Shown here piece by piece: positions 17,739 to 25,935 of a DNA stretch of 64,000 nt. Below the pieces are notes generated by a model, which was not told where the DNA came from, did no database searches, and worked only from the letters and a program-made list of their open reading frames with translations. How positions within the stretch are numbered: the first letter of the stretch is position 1; each line of letters starts with the position of its first letter. The DNA lies in assembly GCA_022984795.1 (NCBI GenBank), contig JALIHJ010000051.1, forward strand, positions 124,001-188,000, in the 5' to 3' direction. The translations under genes and the position numbers were made by a program. This stretch comes from Fabrea salina. Lineage: Eukaryota > Ciliophora > Heterotrichea > Heterotrichida > Fabreidae.

Positions 17739-18962
17739 TCACAAGCACTCAGAAGCTTTTTCGTAGTCAACATAGTCTTTGCAAAGAGCAAACCGAACTA
17801 AGTACTCACCAAAGTGCTTGTTTTCTTCAGCAAAAAAAGCAGAAGTAGGAATGGCTACTACTTTGCACCTTTCAGTCATCCACCTGCAAAAAGCAAAGTC
17901 AGGTCGGGCGTTTTCTAGGAACTCTGGGTCTATGCACGAAGGGTCGATCCTTCCTAGCATAAAAAACCCACCTTCAGGCAAAAGTCCTTCTACTTTAACG
18001 TGTTGGGCGTTTTCAAAGATGTTCTTAAGTATAGTTCTTTTCTGGGAAAACTCGTTTCTAAGCCACTCGTAGTACGAGTCAAACCCTTTGTAAGGCTCTT
18101 GGGCCTTGTAAAGGCATTTTGCAAGTGCTGCTTGGCAAGGGGTGTTTGAACAAAAGGTTGTCCATAAGTGAGCTGTTGCTACTTTCTTAACTACTTCAGG
18201 TCCTCCTATTCCCCAACCTGTTTTCCAGCCTGTTACACTGAATAGCTTCCCTGCACTGTAGAAACTTATCGACCTTTCCCACAAGTCCCCGTAACTAGCA
18301 AGTCTTAAGTGTCTTCTCCCTTCAAAAGTAATGTGCTCGTAGACTTCGTCAGATATCACTGTTACGTTAGGCCACTTGTTCAGGACTTCAGCTATTTTTT
18401 GAAGTTCTTCGTGAGTAAACACCTTGCCTATGGGGTTGTGCGGAGTGTTGAATATAAAAGCCCGAGTTCTTTCGTTAAAAGTACTTTCGAACTTTTCAAA
18501 GTCCACTGTCCACTGAGTTTGTCCTAGTTTAGGAGGAATTAAGGGAACGGTTTTAGGAATTCCTCCTGCAATGGTAGCTTGGGGAATATATAAGTCAAAA
18601 GAGGGATCGAACATAACCACTTCGTCTCCTTCGTCTAAAGTTCCTAAAAAAGCACACATAATTCCTTCACTAGCTCCGTGCGTAACTACAACTTCTGTGT
18701 CAGGGTTGATTTGGCGGTTGAAAAAAGGCGAGTAGGTTTGGGAAATAGCTTGCGTAAGTGCTGGGTGTCCTTGTGACCTACTGTATTGGTTCTGGTCTTC
18801 TTGTGCAGCTTGAGCTAGTGACTCCTTAGCAAAGTCAGGGGCTTTGAATGCCGGAAACCCCTGGCCTAAGTTTACAGCGTTGTTTTTAATAGCTAGTGGA
18901 GTGAATTCTGTCCACACTGTATACTGGAAGTTCTTAAGTTTCTGGGATATGTTTGACCACAT
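17739..18962 (-). CDS. Kynurenine--oxoglutarate aminotransferase / cysteine-S-conjugate beta-lyase
   Basis: A 407-aa class-I PLP aminotransferase, close in length and motifs to KYAT1/KYAT3. The Schiff-base lysine is K239 in SAGKLFSVTGWKTGW; NTPHNPIGK (N176) and SDEVYEH (D205, Y208) contact PLP, and the C-terminal YLVRFALCKD Arg binds the substrate carboxylate. The opening NLGQGFPAF is typical of this subfamily. It would transaminate kynurenine or glutamine/Phe/Met to the oxo acid. No clear mitochondrial leader. Start codon is 5 bp from the divergent RPA2-like start. Confidence 0.92.
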   Translation of the reverse strand: MWSNISQKLKNFQYTVWTEFTPLAIKNNAVNLGQGFPAFKAPDFAKESLAQAAQEDQNQYSRSQGHPALTQAISQTYSPFFNRQINPDTEVVVTHGASEGIMCAFLGTLDEGDEVVMFDPSFDLYIPQATIAGGIPKTVPLIPPKLGQTQWTVDFEKFESTFNERTRAFIFNTPHNPIGKVFTHEELQKIAEVLNKWPNVTVISDEVYEHITFEGRRHLRLASYGDLWERSISFYSAGKLFSVTGWKTGWGIGGPEVVKKVATAHLWTTFCSNTPCQAALAKCLYKAQEPYKGFDSYYEWLRNEFSQKRTILKNIFENAQHVKVEGLLPEGGFFMLGRIDPSCIDPEFLENARPDFAFCRWMTERCKVVAIPTSAFFAEENKHFGEYLVRFALCKDYVDYEKASECL

Positions 18963-18967
18963 TTAAT
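18963..18967. promoter_or_regulatory. 5-bp divergent intergenic spacer
   Basis: Only TTAAT separates the ATG of the aminotransferase from the first well-placed ATG of the RPA2-like gene. No room for a conventional promoter. Confidence 0.45.
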
Positions 18968-19378
18968 ATGCCTTCACAATACAAGTTGACTCCAGTAAAT
19001 ATTGCAATCATTAAGCATTTAGCTGAAGCTCCCCCAGAAGGGGACTTTTTTTGCTTGGAACTAGTATGCAGAGTCCACGAAATAAGGGAAGCATGCGACT
19101 ATACAGAGTTACTTTTAGTTGACGAGCATGGACACTTAAACGCAATTGCATACAAAAAGGCCAAGGGAAAGTCAAGGGCTCTTAAGAACTACACCTTTGC
19201 AAGGCATTCGTATATAAGAGTTATAGGGTTCTTAAAAAAGCTTGAAACCGAAGAAGGAGACTTTACAGTGCTCATACTACAGAAAGTAGTTAACCTACAG
19301 AAATTCGAAGATGTGCATTTACACCGAACTAAAGTGCTATGGAGTTTTCTGCAGGCCAGACCGGTTCAAGGTGATTAG
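18968..19378 (+). CDS. RPA32 (replication protein A subunit 2)-like OB-fold protein
   Basis: A 136-aa protein. It matches the OB core of RPA2: an opening LTPVNIAIIKHL, then a five-strand barrel with ELVCRVHEIREACDYTELLLVD and SYIRVIGFLKKLE, closing with ILQKVVNLQKFEDVHLHRTKVLW, which parallels the RPA2 helix-forming part before its linker. RPA2 binds RPA1/RPA3 on single-stranded DNA in replication and repair. The phospho-tail and winged helix of longer RPA2 are missing, so a Stn1-like or specialised small RPA2 is possible. An earlier in-frame ATG (18953) overlaps the divergent gene. Confidence 0.6.
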   Translation: MPSQYKLTPVNIAIIKHLAEAPPEGDFFCLELVCRVHEIREACDYTELLLVDEHGHLNAIAYKKAKGKSRALKNYTFARHSYIRVIGFLKKLETEEGDFTVLILQKVVNLQKFEDVHLHRTKVLWSFLQARPVQGD

Positions 19379-19448
19379 AACAAGAAAGGTCCTATGGCCT
19401 TTAAATAATGAATAAGTTCTATGGAGTAAGTTAACAGTTTTAAATAAC

Positions 19449-20123
19449 TTATGTGTCAACACCGCTGAGTCTGGAGTATTCCAAGCTTTCAATTTCGTCA
19501 GCAAGGTCAAATACGCTTTGATCATACTGATCCTCCACATAAATGTCGTTAAACCTTCCTGACTCTTGCAAGGTGTCCAAAGGGTTCCTGCGCGAAGTAA
19601 ACCCAGTTTTTTCATAAAACTGTAAACTTCCGGGGTCGAACTTAAGGTTCTTTTTGATGTCCTTAACAGGTAGTTTGGCCACTGAATTCTTAGCAAACTT
19701 TTGGGGGTTCTGGAACTCCACTTTGCTTTTAGTAAACAGTTCGCCTGTGTTTTCTAAGGACTCAGGAGAGAACTCTTGGCTTTGGAGGGTTTGTGTGCTT
19801 ACAGTGCAGGGCTTTTCTTCAAGGATTTCAATGACTTTGATAGGCGAAGAAGCTTGGTCTTTGTAAAGAGGCTCGTTTGTAATGTCCTGCAAAGGAACTC
19901 TTTTTGACTTGTCCATACAAGAAAGGAGCTTCAAGGAGTCTTCGTACTGTTGTTTAAGTAACTGGGTTGCTTCAATGATGTTTTCTTTTTCTGCTTGGAT
20001 TCTTTGGAGTTGCTTTTGGTAAGAAGCGTTTGTCAGGGTCCTTTTCTGGGACTCTTCGGGGTAACGACTTTTGTTGTACTCAGAAGACCTTCCAAAGGTT
20101 TTCTTAGGGTTTCTTGAGTTCAT
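19449..20123 (-). CDS. Unknown 224-aa protein with KEN box and D-box
   Basis: Family not recognised. The N-terminus is basic and disordered; residues about 34-68 are a short coiled coil. A KEN box lies at 46-48 (AEKENI) and a full RxxLxxxxN destruction box at 75-83 (RVPLQDITN). Together these are the two degrons used by the APC/C. The C-terminal half is disordered with Ser-Pro sites. It is therefore a candidate cell-cycle protein destroyed at mitotic exit. It is divergent from the H2A-like gene with 56 bp between starts. Confidence 0.7.
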   Translation of the reverse strand: MNSRNPKKTFGRSSEYNKSRYPEESQKRTLTNASYQKQLQRIQAEKENIIEATQLLKQQYEDSLKLLSCMDKSKRVPLQDITNEPLYKDQASSPIKVIEILEEKPCTVSTQTLQSQEFSPESLENTGELFTKSKVEFQNPQKFAKNSVAKLPVKDIKKNLKFDPGSLQFYEKTGFTSRRNPLDTLQESGRFNDIYVEDQYDQSVFDLADEIESLEYSRLSGVDT

Positions 20124-20179
20124 TTTTAAATTTTAACAGAATTCAGTTAAAATGGATTTAAATTCTTGACTGTACCATA

Positions 20180-20578
20180 ATGGTGAGAAAACACCTTGAT
20201 CCTAAAGAACCAGACTCGCCCGAAGGGCTGATATTTCCTAGTCACAAAGTGCTTAAAATGCTTCAGAAAGCTGAGATCTCTAGTGACTTAGACGGTAACT
20301 CAGGAGTGTTTTTAACAGGAGTGTTGGAGTACATGGCAGCTGAGTTACTAGATATGGCCTCTGAAGTAACAGTAGCTCGCAAAAAAAGAGTGATCAAACC
20401 TACACACATTAAAATAGCTATAAAAGGCGACGAAGAAATGAGTTGCTTCATGAAGAACGTTTGTTTGAGGAACAGTGGAATATATGGAGACTTTTTCCCC
20501 TTAGTGTCTTCTCAGGAGTCTTTGGAGTCCAAAAACTTCACCGAGTCAAGTTCCTCAAGCGAAGAGTCTGATAATTAA
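20180..20578 (+). CDS. Divergent histone H2A variant
   Basis: A 132-aa histone-fold protein. It aligns through the H2A fold: GLIFPSHKVLKMLQK, GVFLTGVLEYMAAELLDMA (the LEYLAAEILELA helix), ARKKRVIKPTHIKIAI and GDEEMSCFM (the NDEEL patch). The N-tail is short and lacks the Lys/Arg tail of core H2A. The C-tail is acidic and Ser-rich (ESSSSSEESDN) and contains SQES, although not at the very end as in H2A.X. Likely a specialised variant, for example for one nucleus type or stage; this is inference. NF-YC-type proteins are less similar. Confidence 0.8.
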   Translation: MVRKHLDPKEPDSPEGLIFPSHKVLKMLQKAEISSDLDGNSGVFLTGVLEYMAAELLDMASEVTVARKKRVIKPTHIKIAIKGDEEMSCFMKNVCLRNSGIYGDFFPLVSSQESLESKNFTESSSSSEESDN

Positions 20579-20588
20579 ATTGAATTAA

Positions 20589-21599
20589 ATGGGAGATTCA
20601 GAAAAACTACCTGTGATTAACAAAAGACAGAACATTAGGTCCATTCTGTATAAACTCCCTATGCCTTTAAGAACTATAAGTTTCTCAAGAGCTAAATTCA
20701 GTCAAACCAGTTCATTAAACCCTAACCATGAGGTTTCATTTAAGTCTGCTTCAACGAATTCATCAGAAAACATAACTAAACTTCAATCGAAAACTGAATC
20801 TGTAAGTGCCAAAGCCTGGGCAATAGCAGACGCTAAAACAGGCTTAGTAGTTAAAGGCAACAACGAAACAAAAGTTAAAGAAGTAGCTTCGCTTACAAAA
20901 ATCATGACTTGTTTATTGTCGATTAAACTTTGTGAGCAGTACGAAATAAGCCTCCAAGAAGTTATTACAGTAAGTAAGTACGCTTCACAAACCAATGGAA
21001 CTTCAGCTCGGCTCAGAGAAAACGAACAACTAAGTATATACGACTTGCTGCACGGACTAATGCTTCCTAGTGGCAACGACGCTGCTGTCTGCTTAGCTGA
21101 GTATTTCGGAAACCTCATTGCTGGGGAGGAAAAGGCAGTTAAGAACCCTGTGAGGTACTTCGTAAGGGAAATGAACAAAACCGCAAAGCAACTCCAACTA
21201 GAGAAAACTAACTTTGTCAACCCCCACGGAATGAGTGCCCCCAAACACAGGTCTTCTGCAGCGGATATATGCAAATTAGCTTCAGAAGCCCTTAAAAGCA
21301 AGCTGTTTGCAGAAATCTGTAGCACAAAAAGCCACACTTGCCACATGCTGCGGCCCAAAGAATTCACCTACAGAATCCTAACCTGGCAAAACACCAATAA
21401 GCTGCTAAGCATGGGGTTTAACGGAGTTAAAACTGGAGTCACTCCCAGTGCAGGCCCTTGTCTTTGTGGCAGTTTAAAGTCCGGCAACAAGCACCTGGTG
21501 CTAGTAATACTGGCTTCTAGGTCAATGGAAAAAAGGTGGGAAGACATTTCAAGTCTTGCTAACTGGGCTTTGAACGAGTTCCCCGAAGCCTTCACTTGA
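20589..21599 (+). CDS. S11-family D-Ala-D-Ala carboxypeptidase-like serine peptidase
   Basis: A 336-aa penicillin-binding-protein-type peptidase. All three active-site motifs are intact: SLTK (101-104, with catalytic S101 and K104), SGN (161-163) and KTG (281-283). The catalytic domain spans about residues 72-330; the C-terminal beta domain and membrane helix of bacterial PBP5 are absent, as is a clear signal peptide. The residues before the domain are basic and Ser-rich. Ciliates make no peptidoglycan, so it may act on food bacteria or on another D-amino-acid peptide. Bacterial ancestry is likely; codon use matches neighbours, so any transfer is old. Ends with TGA. Confidence 0.9.
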   Translation: MGDSEKLPVINKRQNIRSILYKLPMPLRTISFSRAKFSQTSSLNPNHEVSFKSASTNSSENITKLQSKTESVSAKAWAIADAKTGLVVKGNNETKVKEVASLTKIMTCLLSIKLCEQYEISLQEVITVSKYASQTNGTSARLRENEQLSIYDLLHGLMLPSGNDAAVCLAEYFGNLIAGEEKAVKNPVRYFVREMNKTAKQLQLEKTNFVNPHGMSAPKHRSSAADICKLASEALKSKLFAEICSTKSHTCHMLRPKEFTYRILTWQNTNKLLSMGFNGVKTGVTPSAGPCLCGSLKSGNKHLVLVILASRSMEKRWEDISSLANWALNEFPEAFT

Positions 21600-21658
21600 A
21601 TCCCTATTTAATTTTCATATTTTTTAAATAAGCCCAAACCTAAAATTTTCAGGTGAAA

Positions 21659-21736
21659 ATGGCTGAACCCACCTACAGGCATCCCAAGATGGCTCCTTTA
21701 GAAGGAGTATCTCGAGTAAGTAAACTAAGTCTGTAA
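21659..21736 (+). other. Short open frame upstream of YY1-like gene (possible uORF)
   Basis: A 25-codon frame (MAEPTYRHPK...) in the 178-bp leader region of the zinc-finger gene. It ends 41 bp before that gene's ATG. I find no 15-16-nt intron that would join the two. It could be an upstream regulatory frame or chance. Confidence 0.2.
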
Positions 21737-21777
21737 ACTTTAATAACCCTCTTGGAACATACTTACTAATCAGAAAT

Positions 21778-22527
21778 ATGGCGGAAAACAATTCACCCAA
21801 AAACTCATCGTGCAACTTGAAAATTCGCTTATCAGCAGAAACTCTAAGGCAAATTGACTTTCCCAAGTTGGAAACCATCCTTCAACAGAACCGAGTTAGA
21901 ACACAGAAGACCAAACCTGTATCCGTATACTTGTTAAGAGTACCTGACGGCTACAAGGTCACAGACGAGCCAATCAAACGAACCCGTTCCAAACCCGAGC
22001 CCCAGGAAACTACCTACGTTTGCAACATAAATAGCTGCGGAAAAGAGTTTACTGACGCAGGTTCTCTGCGTAAACACCAAGGTATTCACGGGGAGCGCCA
22101 ATACATTTGTCCAGAACCTTCTTGTGGCCGTAAGTTCTTGGACAACTCTAAGCTGCGCAGACATATGCTAGTTCACACAGGAGAGAAGCCTTTCAAATGT
22201 GAGTTCTGTGGAAAAAGGTTCAGTTTAGACTTTAATCTTAAAACACACCTAAGAATCCACACAGGAGAAAAACCTTACCAGTGCACCTTTCCAGGCTGCC
22301 AAAAAAGGTTTACTCAGTCAAGTAATCTTACAGCCCACGAACGCACTCATTACTCTAGAGAAGGAGAAATCAGACCTAGAATCACTAAGATGGAGTCTGA
22401 AATTCCCCAGACTTCGGTTTTGCCTTCCCAGCAAGCCTTTTCTTTGGAGCCTGCGCCTACTTATGACTTCGACATCAACTTAGTTAGTGCAACTCCAGCA
22501 TTACCTAACAACCAAACTAAACATTAG
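21778..22527 (+). CDS. YY1-like C2H2 zinc-finger transcription factor
   Basis: A 249-aa protein. Four tandem C2H2 fingers fill residues about 79-197. Finger order and sequence follow YY1/REX1: a first C-x4-C finger ([12 protein letters not shown]), [38 protein letters not shown] (identical in outline to YY1 finger 3) and [16 protein letters not shown]. Linkers are TGEKP. The N-terminal part is basic and polar; no acidic or His run as in animal YY1. Probably a DNA-binding regulator. It has a 178-bp upstream gap, long for this window. Confidence 0.88.
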   Translation: MAENNSPKNSSCNLKIRLSAETLRQIDFPKLETILQQNRVRTQKTKPVSVYLLRVPDGYKVTDEPIKRTRSKPEPQETTYVCNINSCGKEFTDAGSLRKHQGIHGERQYICPEPSCGRKFLDNSKLRRHMLVHTGEKPFKCEFCGKRFSLDFNLKTHLRIHTGEKPYQCTFPGCQKRFTQSSNLTAHERTHYSREGEIRPRITKMESEIPQTSVLPSQQAFSLEPAPTYDFDINLVSATPALPNNQTKH

Positions 22528-22558
22528 AGTAAATACTGTTGCTAAAGCGTTAGTCTAA

Positions 22559-23218
22559 TTATTTTTGGATTGACTTTTTAGACCCCTTTTGGATCTGGAG
22601 CAACAAACTAGGGTTTTTCACCTTAACTACAGCACTTATATCTTGTAGGCGTGCCTGCATAATAGCCAGTTTGCTTTTTATAGCGTTGTACCTAAAGGTG
22701 ATTTGTTGCCTCACCATGTCTTCGGTGCTAGCCATGAAGTCCAAAGACAGCAGTTCAATGAACTTAAATTCAATGTTTTGGATAAAGTCTAGTCTGGCAC
22801 GGCCGTCCCTGTGCATTATAAGCACAGCAAGGAAAGTGTGGGGTTCCTTAATGCAAGAGTTAAGCATCCTCACTAGTATACTTGGCAACTCCGAAAACTC
22901 CACCATCAATCTTTGCGACTCTTGGAGGTTTCTGAACCCCGTTTCGTCCTTTGAGTGCACGTAGTGGAAGAACAGGTCGTTTTCGCTGGTAAGTTCGACT
23001 TTGATGTGCTGAGGGTTAGTGTCTTCTCCCAAAATAAGGATCTTAACTTTGATTGACTCCAAAGTGCCTACTTCTTGGGGCCCGCGGGTTGAGTCTTGAA
23101 TGCGGAGTTCAAAAGGAACTTCTCTTTCGTAGATGACGTGGTGTCCTTCAGCCAGAGAAGGGTCCATCTCTTCAATAGCTGAAAAGTCAAAGGAGTTCAA
23201 GACACTGTCTTCTTGCAT
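22559..23218 (-). CDS. SAS-6 head-domain protein, short SAS6L-like form
   Basis: A 219-aa protein. Residues about 30-185 match the N-terminal head of SAS-6, the centriole cartwheel protein: a strand pair, the IKVELTSENDLFFHY block, FRNLQESQRLMVEF, and NIEFKFIELLSLDF followed by the helix to residue about 185. The long coiled coil and C-tail of true SAS-6 are missing, as in the SAS6-like protein of apicomplexans and trypanosomes. It may mark basal bodies or the oral or cortical apparatus; inference. Convergent with the YY1-like gene, 31 bp apart. Confidence 0.8.
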   Translation of the reverse strand: MQEDSVLNSFDFSAIEEMDPSLAEGHHVIYEREVPFELRIQDSTRGPQEVGTLESIKVKILILGEDTNPQHIKVELTSENDLFFHYVHSKDETGFRNLQESQRLMVEFSELPSILVRMLNSCIKEPHTFLAVLIMHRDGRARLDFIQNIEFKFIELLSLDFMASTEDMVRQQITFRYNAIKSKLAIMQARLQDISAVVKVKNPSLLLQIQKGSKKSIQK

Positions 23219-23264
23219 TATTATCTTTATTTGAATTTCATTTACTGGAACTTAACTTTTTATA

Positions 23265-24569
23265 TTACAGGTTTATTTCTTTAGTGATGTATGAAACTGA
23301 AGCGTCTATGTTTATCAGAAGCCTTTGCTCGTTGTCAAAACCTGAACACACTGAAGAGTAGTCGAGTAAAAACCGGATTTCAGAAGGGAACTCTTGGGAG
23401 GTCACTTGGGAAACAATGAAGATTATTACTGGGAGTTGGTCGTCCATTGCTTCTAGTTCTTTTTTGCCTTTCCAGTAGTCCACTACCACTGTTTTCATCA
23501 GAGTCATGCACTCTAGGATGCTGTTGAGTTTTTCCAGAGGAGAGTGGTGGGCTTCTAAGCTGTTGAGTGCTTCAATTGACTCTTCGTATGGGTTGTGGGT
23601 GCCTTGCAGTCTGAACTTGTCTTTGATTTCCAAGATGTCCATTACTTCCTGAGTTGACTTGCTTTGGAGTTTTTCTTTTTGCAAGTTGAATTTGTTGTTG
23701 ATTTCGGAATGCTTCATAGAGTACATGGACAGAACTCCACTTAGTAGTTTTGAGTAAAGGTACTTTTCTACTGCAGGACGGCAGTAGTTAAGTATTCTGT
23801 TGTTGCTTGTTCCTAAGTTAAAGTAACTTGAAATTGAGTTAACTGTGCTTTCAACTACTTGGTTGATGTGCTCTAGGGGCTCTGGAAGTGACTCAAATGT
23901 TTCAGCAGTGTAGTTTTCTTTGAATTCCTTGATGAACTCACTTAGTGACTTGCCTACTCCGTACTCTTCACTGCTAAGCACCTTGTAGAACTCGTAGTAA
24001 GAGTAGTTTTCAACCTTAGAAGTAACAACAGGTTCGTCTTCGATGTCTGAAATCTTGGAAAACCTCATATTTTCAATGCCCTCTGCAAAACTAAGTTCTT
24101 TTTGAATGGCTTCTTTGAACTCTTGCACAAGCGAGTTGATTTTATGTGGAAACCCATAAAGCCCCCTTATATTTAAAACCTGCGTGCAGGTTCTTTGGTT
24201 TGTTTCTATCTGCAATTTAACAGCTGAAGCGTTTTTGGCCCTTCTGTCTTCAGAAGCAAAACAACTGAACAAGTCTTTGAACGAAGTTTTTCTTTGGTGG
24301 ACTACAGTCATGCTTTTGGAGTCTTGGTTTGAGACTGAGAACTCTTGGCTTTTACTAGTTGTTTTGAAAATCAGCTTGATTTTTTTTTGGGTAAACGAAA
24401 GAGGAAGGTTCAATTGGTAGGAAGGAAGACTAGGAATCTTAGTTTGGTGGAGGCTGCGGAGTTCACCTATGCTTTTTCTAGAGAACTCGTCAGAGCGCCT
24501 TCCAACTATTTGTTTGGTTTCTTCAGACTGGCCGTACTCTGCACTGAAGGAATTGTACTCTTGTGCCAT
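23265..24569 (-). CDS. VPS9-domain Rab5-type GEF
   Basis: A 434-aa protein. The C-terminal residues about 345-432 form a VPS9 domain: SPLEKLNSILECM, the core MDDQLPVIIFIVSQV and the closing INIDASVSYI helix (LEAAVTYI in most). VPS9 domains load GTP on Rab5-family GTPases at early endosomes. Residues about 220-345 fit the helical bundle that goes before it. The N-terminal 170 residues are Ser/Lys-rich and unrecognised. Starts 52 bp from the divergent Sel1 gene. Confidence 0.82.
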   Translation of the reverse strand: MAQEYNSFSAEYGQSEETKQIVGRRSDEFSRKSIGELRSLHQTKIPSLPSYQLNLPLSFTQKKIKLIFKTTSKSQEFSVSNQDSKSMTVVHQRKTSFKDLFSCFASEDRRAKNASAVKLQIETNQRTCTQVLNIRGLYGFPHKINSLVQEFKEAIQKELSFAEGIENMRFSKISDIEDEPVVTSKVENYSYYEFYKVLSSEEYGVGKSLSEFIKEFKENYTAETFESLPEPLEHINQVVESTVNSISSYFNLGTSNNRILNYCRPAVEKYLYSKLLSGVLSMYSMKHSEINNKFNLQKEKLQSKSTQEVMDILEIKDKFRLQGTHNPYEESIEALNSLEAHHSPLEKLNSILECMTLMKTVVVDYWKGKKELEAMDDQLPVIIFIVSQVTSQEFPSEIRFLLDYSSVCSGFDNEQRLLINIDASVSYITKEINL

Positions 24570-24621
24570 CTTTTACTAATTCAAGTTGCCAAGCAACACT
24601 CTAGATAATTTATATCAAAAT

Positions 24622-25098
24622 ATGCAAGAAGAGTCAATTCCTCTGGAGGAGTGCATAGAAGCTTGCTTAGAAAACTGGATAGAAGACTACAGAGAAGAAG
24701 CAACTCGTGGCAGCACAGAAGCAATTTTAATCTACTCACAGCTTTTGCTCCACGGAACTTCTTCCAGGAGACCTGACATCCAGCAGGCTGAGCATTGGCT
24801 TAGGAAAGCCTGTAAGTCCTCTCCCGAAGCTGCTTTTAGATTGGCCAAACTGTACTCACGTGACAAATACTTACGCAAAGACCTAGAGAAGAGTTATTTT
24901 TACTACCGTTTAGCAACACTGTTCAGGTGCAAGTGCGGGAAACATAAAGAAGACTACCACACAGGAACTATGAGCCATGTGCATGCATGTTACCCCTACG
25001 AAGCAGCTCAGGCTGTGCAGAACTTAGGTGTCAGTAGCTCTGCTAGACAGCGTTATGAAGACAGTTTTAATTCTTGGCGTATGAATAATCTGAGATAA
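24622..25098 (+). CDS. Sel1-like repeat protein
   Basis: A 158-aa helical protein (start at MQEESIPLEE; an ATG 12 codons earlier lies closer to the divergent gene). Residues about 28-115 hold two to three Sel1/TPR-type helix pairs: ATRGSTEAILIYSQLLLHG, DIQQAEHWLRKACKSSPEA, AAFRLAKLYSRD and DLEKSYFYYRLA. A CKCGKH...C stretch near 115-135 is Cys/His-rich. Likely an adaptor; partner unknown. Confidence 0.7.
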   Translation: MQEESIPLEECIEACLENWIEDYREEATRGSTEAILIYSQLLLHGTSSRRPDIQQAEHWLRKACKSSPEAAFRLAKLYSRDKYLRKDLEKSYFYYRLATLFRCKCGKHKEDYHTGTMSHVHACYPYEAAQAVQNLGVSSSARQRYEDSFNSWRMNNLR

Positions 25099-25101
25099 TT
25101 T

Positions 25102-25935
25102 ATGGAAGTTCCTAGTCTGAGAACTAAGCTCAAGAGTGAAGTAAACAAAGCTGTTATCAAACAACTAACCCGATTCGAACCTATAGGTTGCAGTCAAAGG
25201 CAGTACTTTGCAGTGTACAATAGTTACGACCACGCCAAAAACCAAATGCAACTAATGAAAAATAGATTCAACCGACAACGAGCTAGAATCCTGGAAAGGT
25301 CCTACTCCCCCAGTAAATTAACTAAGAGTTACGCGCTCTCCAACAACTCCGAAAGAGTGGGCTCGGTTCTTAAAAACATAAAAACTCCTGATATATTCAG
25401 GAACAACTCACCTACTTTAATAACTGACGACAAAGAATACATCAAAAGAAAAGGCAGTAGTTTAGTTGCAAAACCCCGTCGCAACACAGTTAGTCGCTCT
25501 ATTGAAAGCGTAAAAAGGGGCTACCTCAACTCTGAAGGTCACTTAAAAAAAGCCGAAGAAATCATGGAGTCTTGCTCCGACTTAGAAAAAATCAACAAAT
25601 TCGACCAAAAAGTAATTCCTCTGCTAGCTAAAGAATCTGAAAGACCCTACAAACGAGTAAACGAGTTAATTAACGCTATGCAACGAAGCAAAGGAAAACT
25701 AAGCTTAAAAAAACTCAAAGAAAACATTAAGATCAAGAAAAGACTCGAAAACAAAGAAAAAAAGAACCTTTTGGACAAAGAGTCAATGAAGAAGTTCCGA
25801 GAAGACAACATAGAAACTAGTTTTTTCATCAGCAAAAGAATAGGCAAACGCAAAAACTTGTGGAGACACAAAGGACAAATTCTGCCTAAGAAGTTTGTTC
25901 ACGAGTTAGATAAACTTACAACCGAAAGGTACTAA
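25102..25935 (+). CDS. Basic unknown protein (277 aa)
   Basis: Not recognised. Very basic, Lys/Arg/Ser-rich, with Ser-Pro and Arg-x-x-Ser sites near residues 65-125 that could be kinase targets, and a Lys/Glu-rich helical C-terminal third. No membrane segment. It starts 3 bp after the Sel1 stop, and its own stop overlaps the stop of the convergent NEK gene. A cytoskeletal or nuclear role would fit the composition, but there is no direct evidence. Confidence 0.65.
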   Translation: MEVPSLRTKLKSEVNKAVIKQLTRFEPIGCSQRQYFAVYNSYDHAKNQMQLMKNRFNRQRARILERSYSPSKLTKSYALSNNSERVGSVLKNIKTPDIFRNNSPTLITDDKEYIKRKGSSLVAKPRRNTVSRSIESVKRGYLNSEGHLKKAEEIMESCSDLEKINKFDQKVIPLLAKESERPYKRVNELINAMQRSKGKLSLKKLKENIKIKKRLENKEKKNLLDKESMKKFREDNIETSFFISKRIGKRKNLWRHKGQILPKKFVHELDKLTTERY

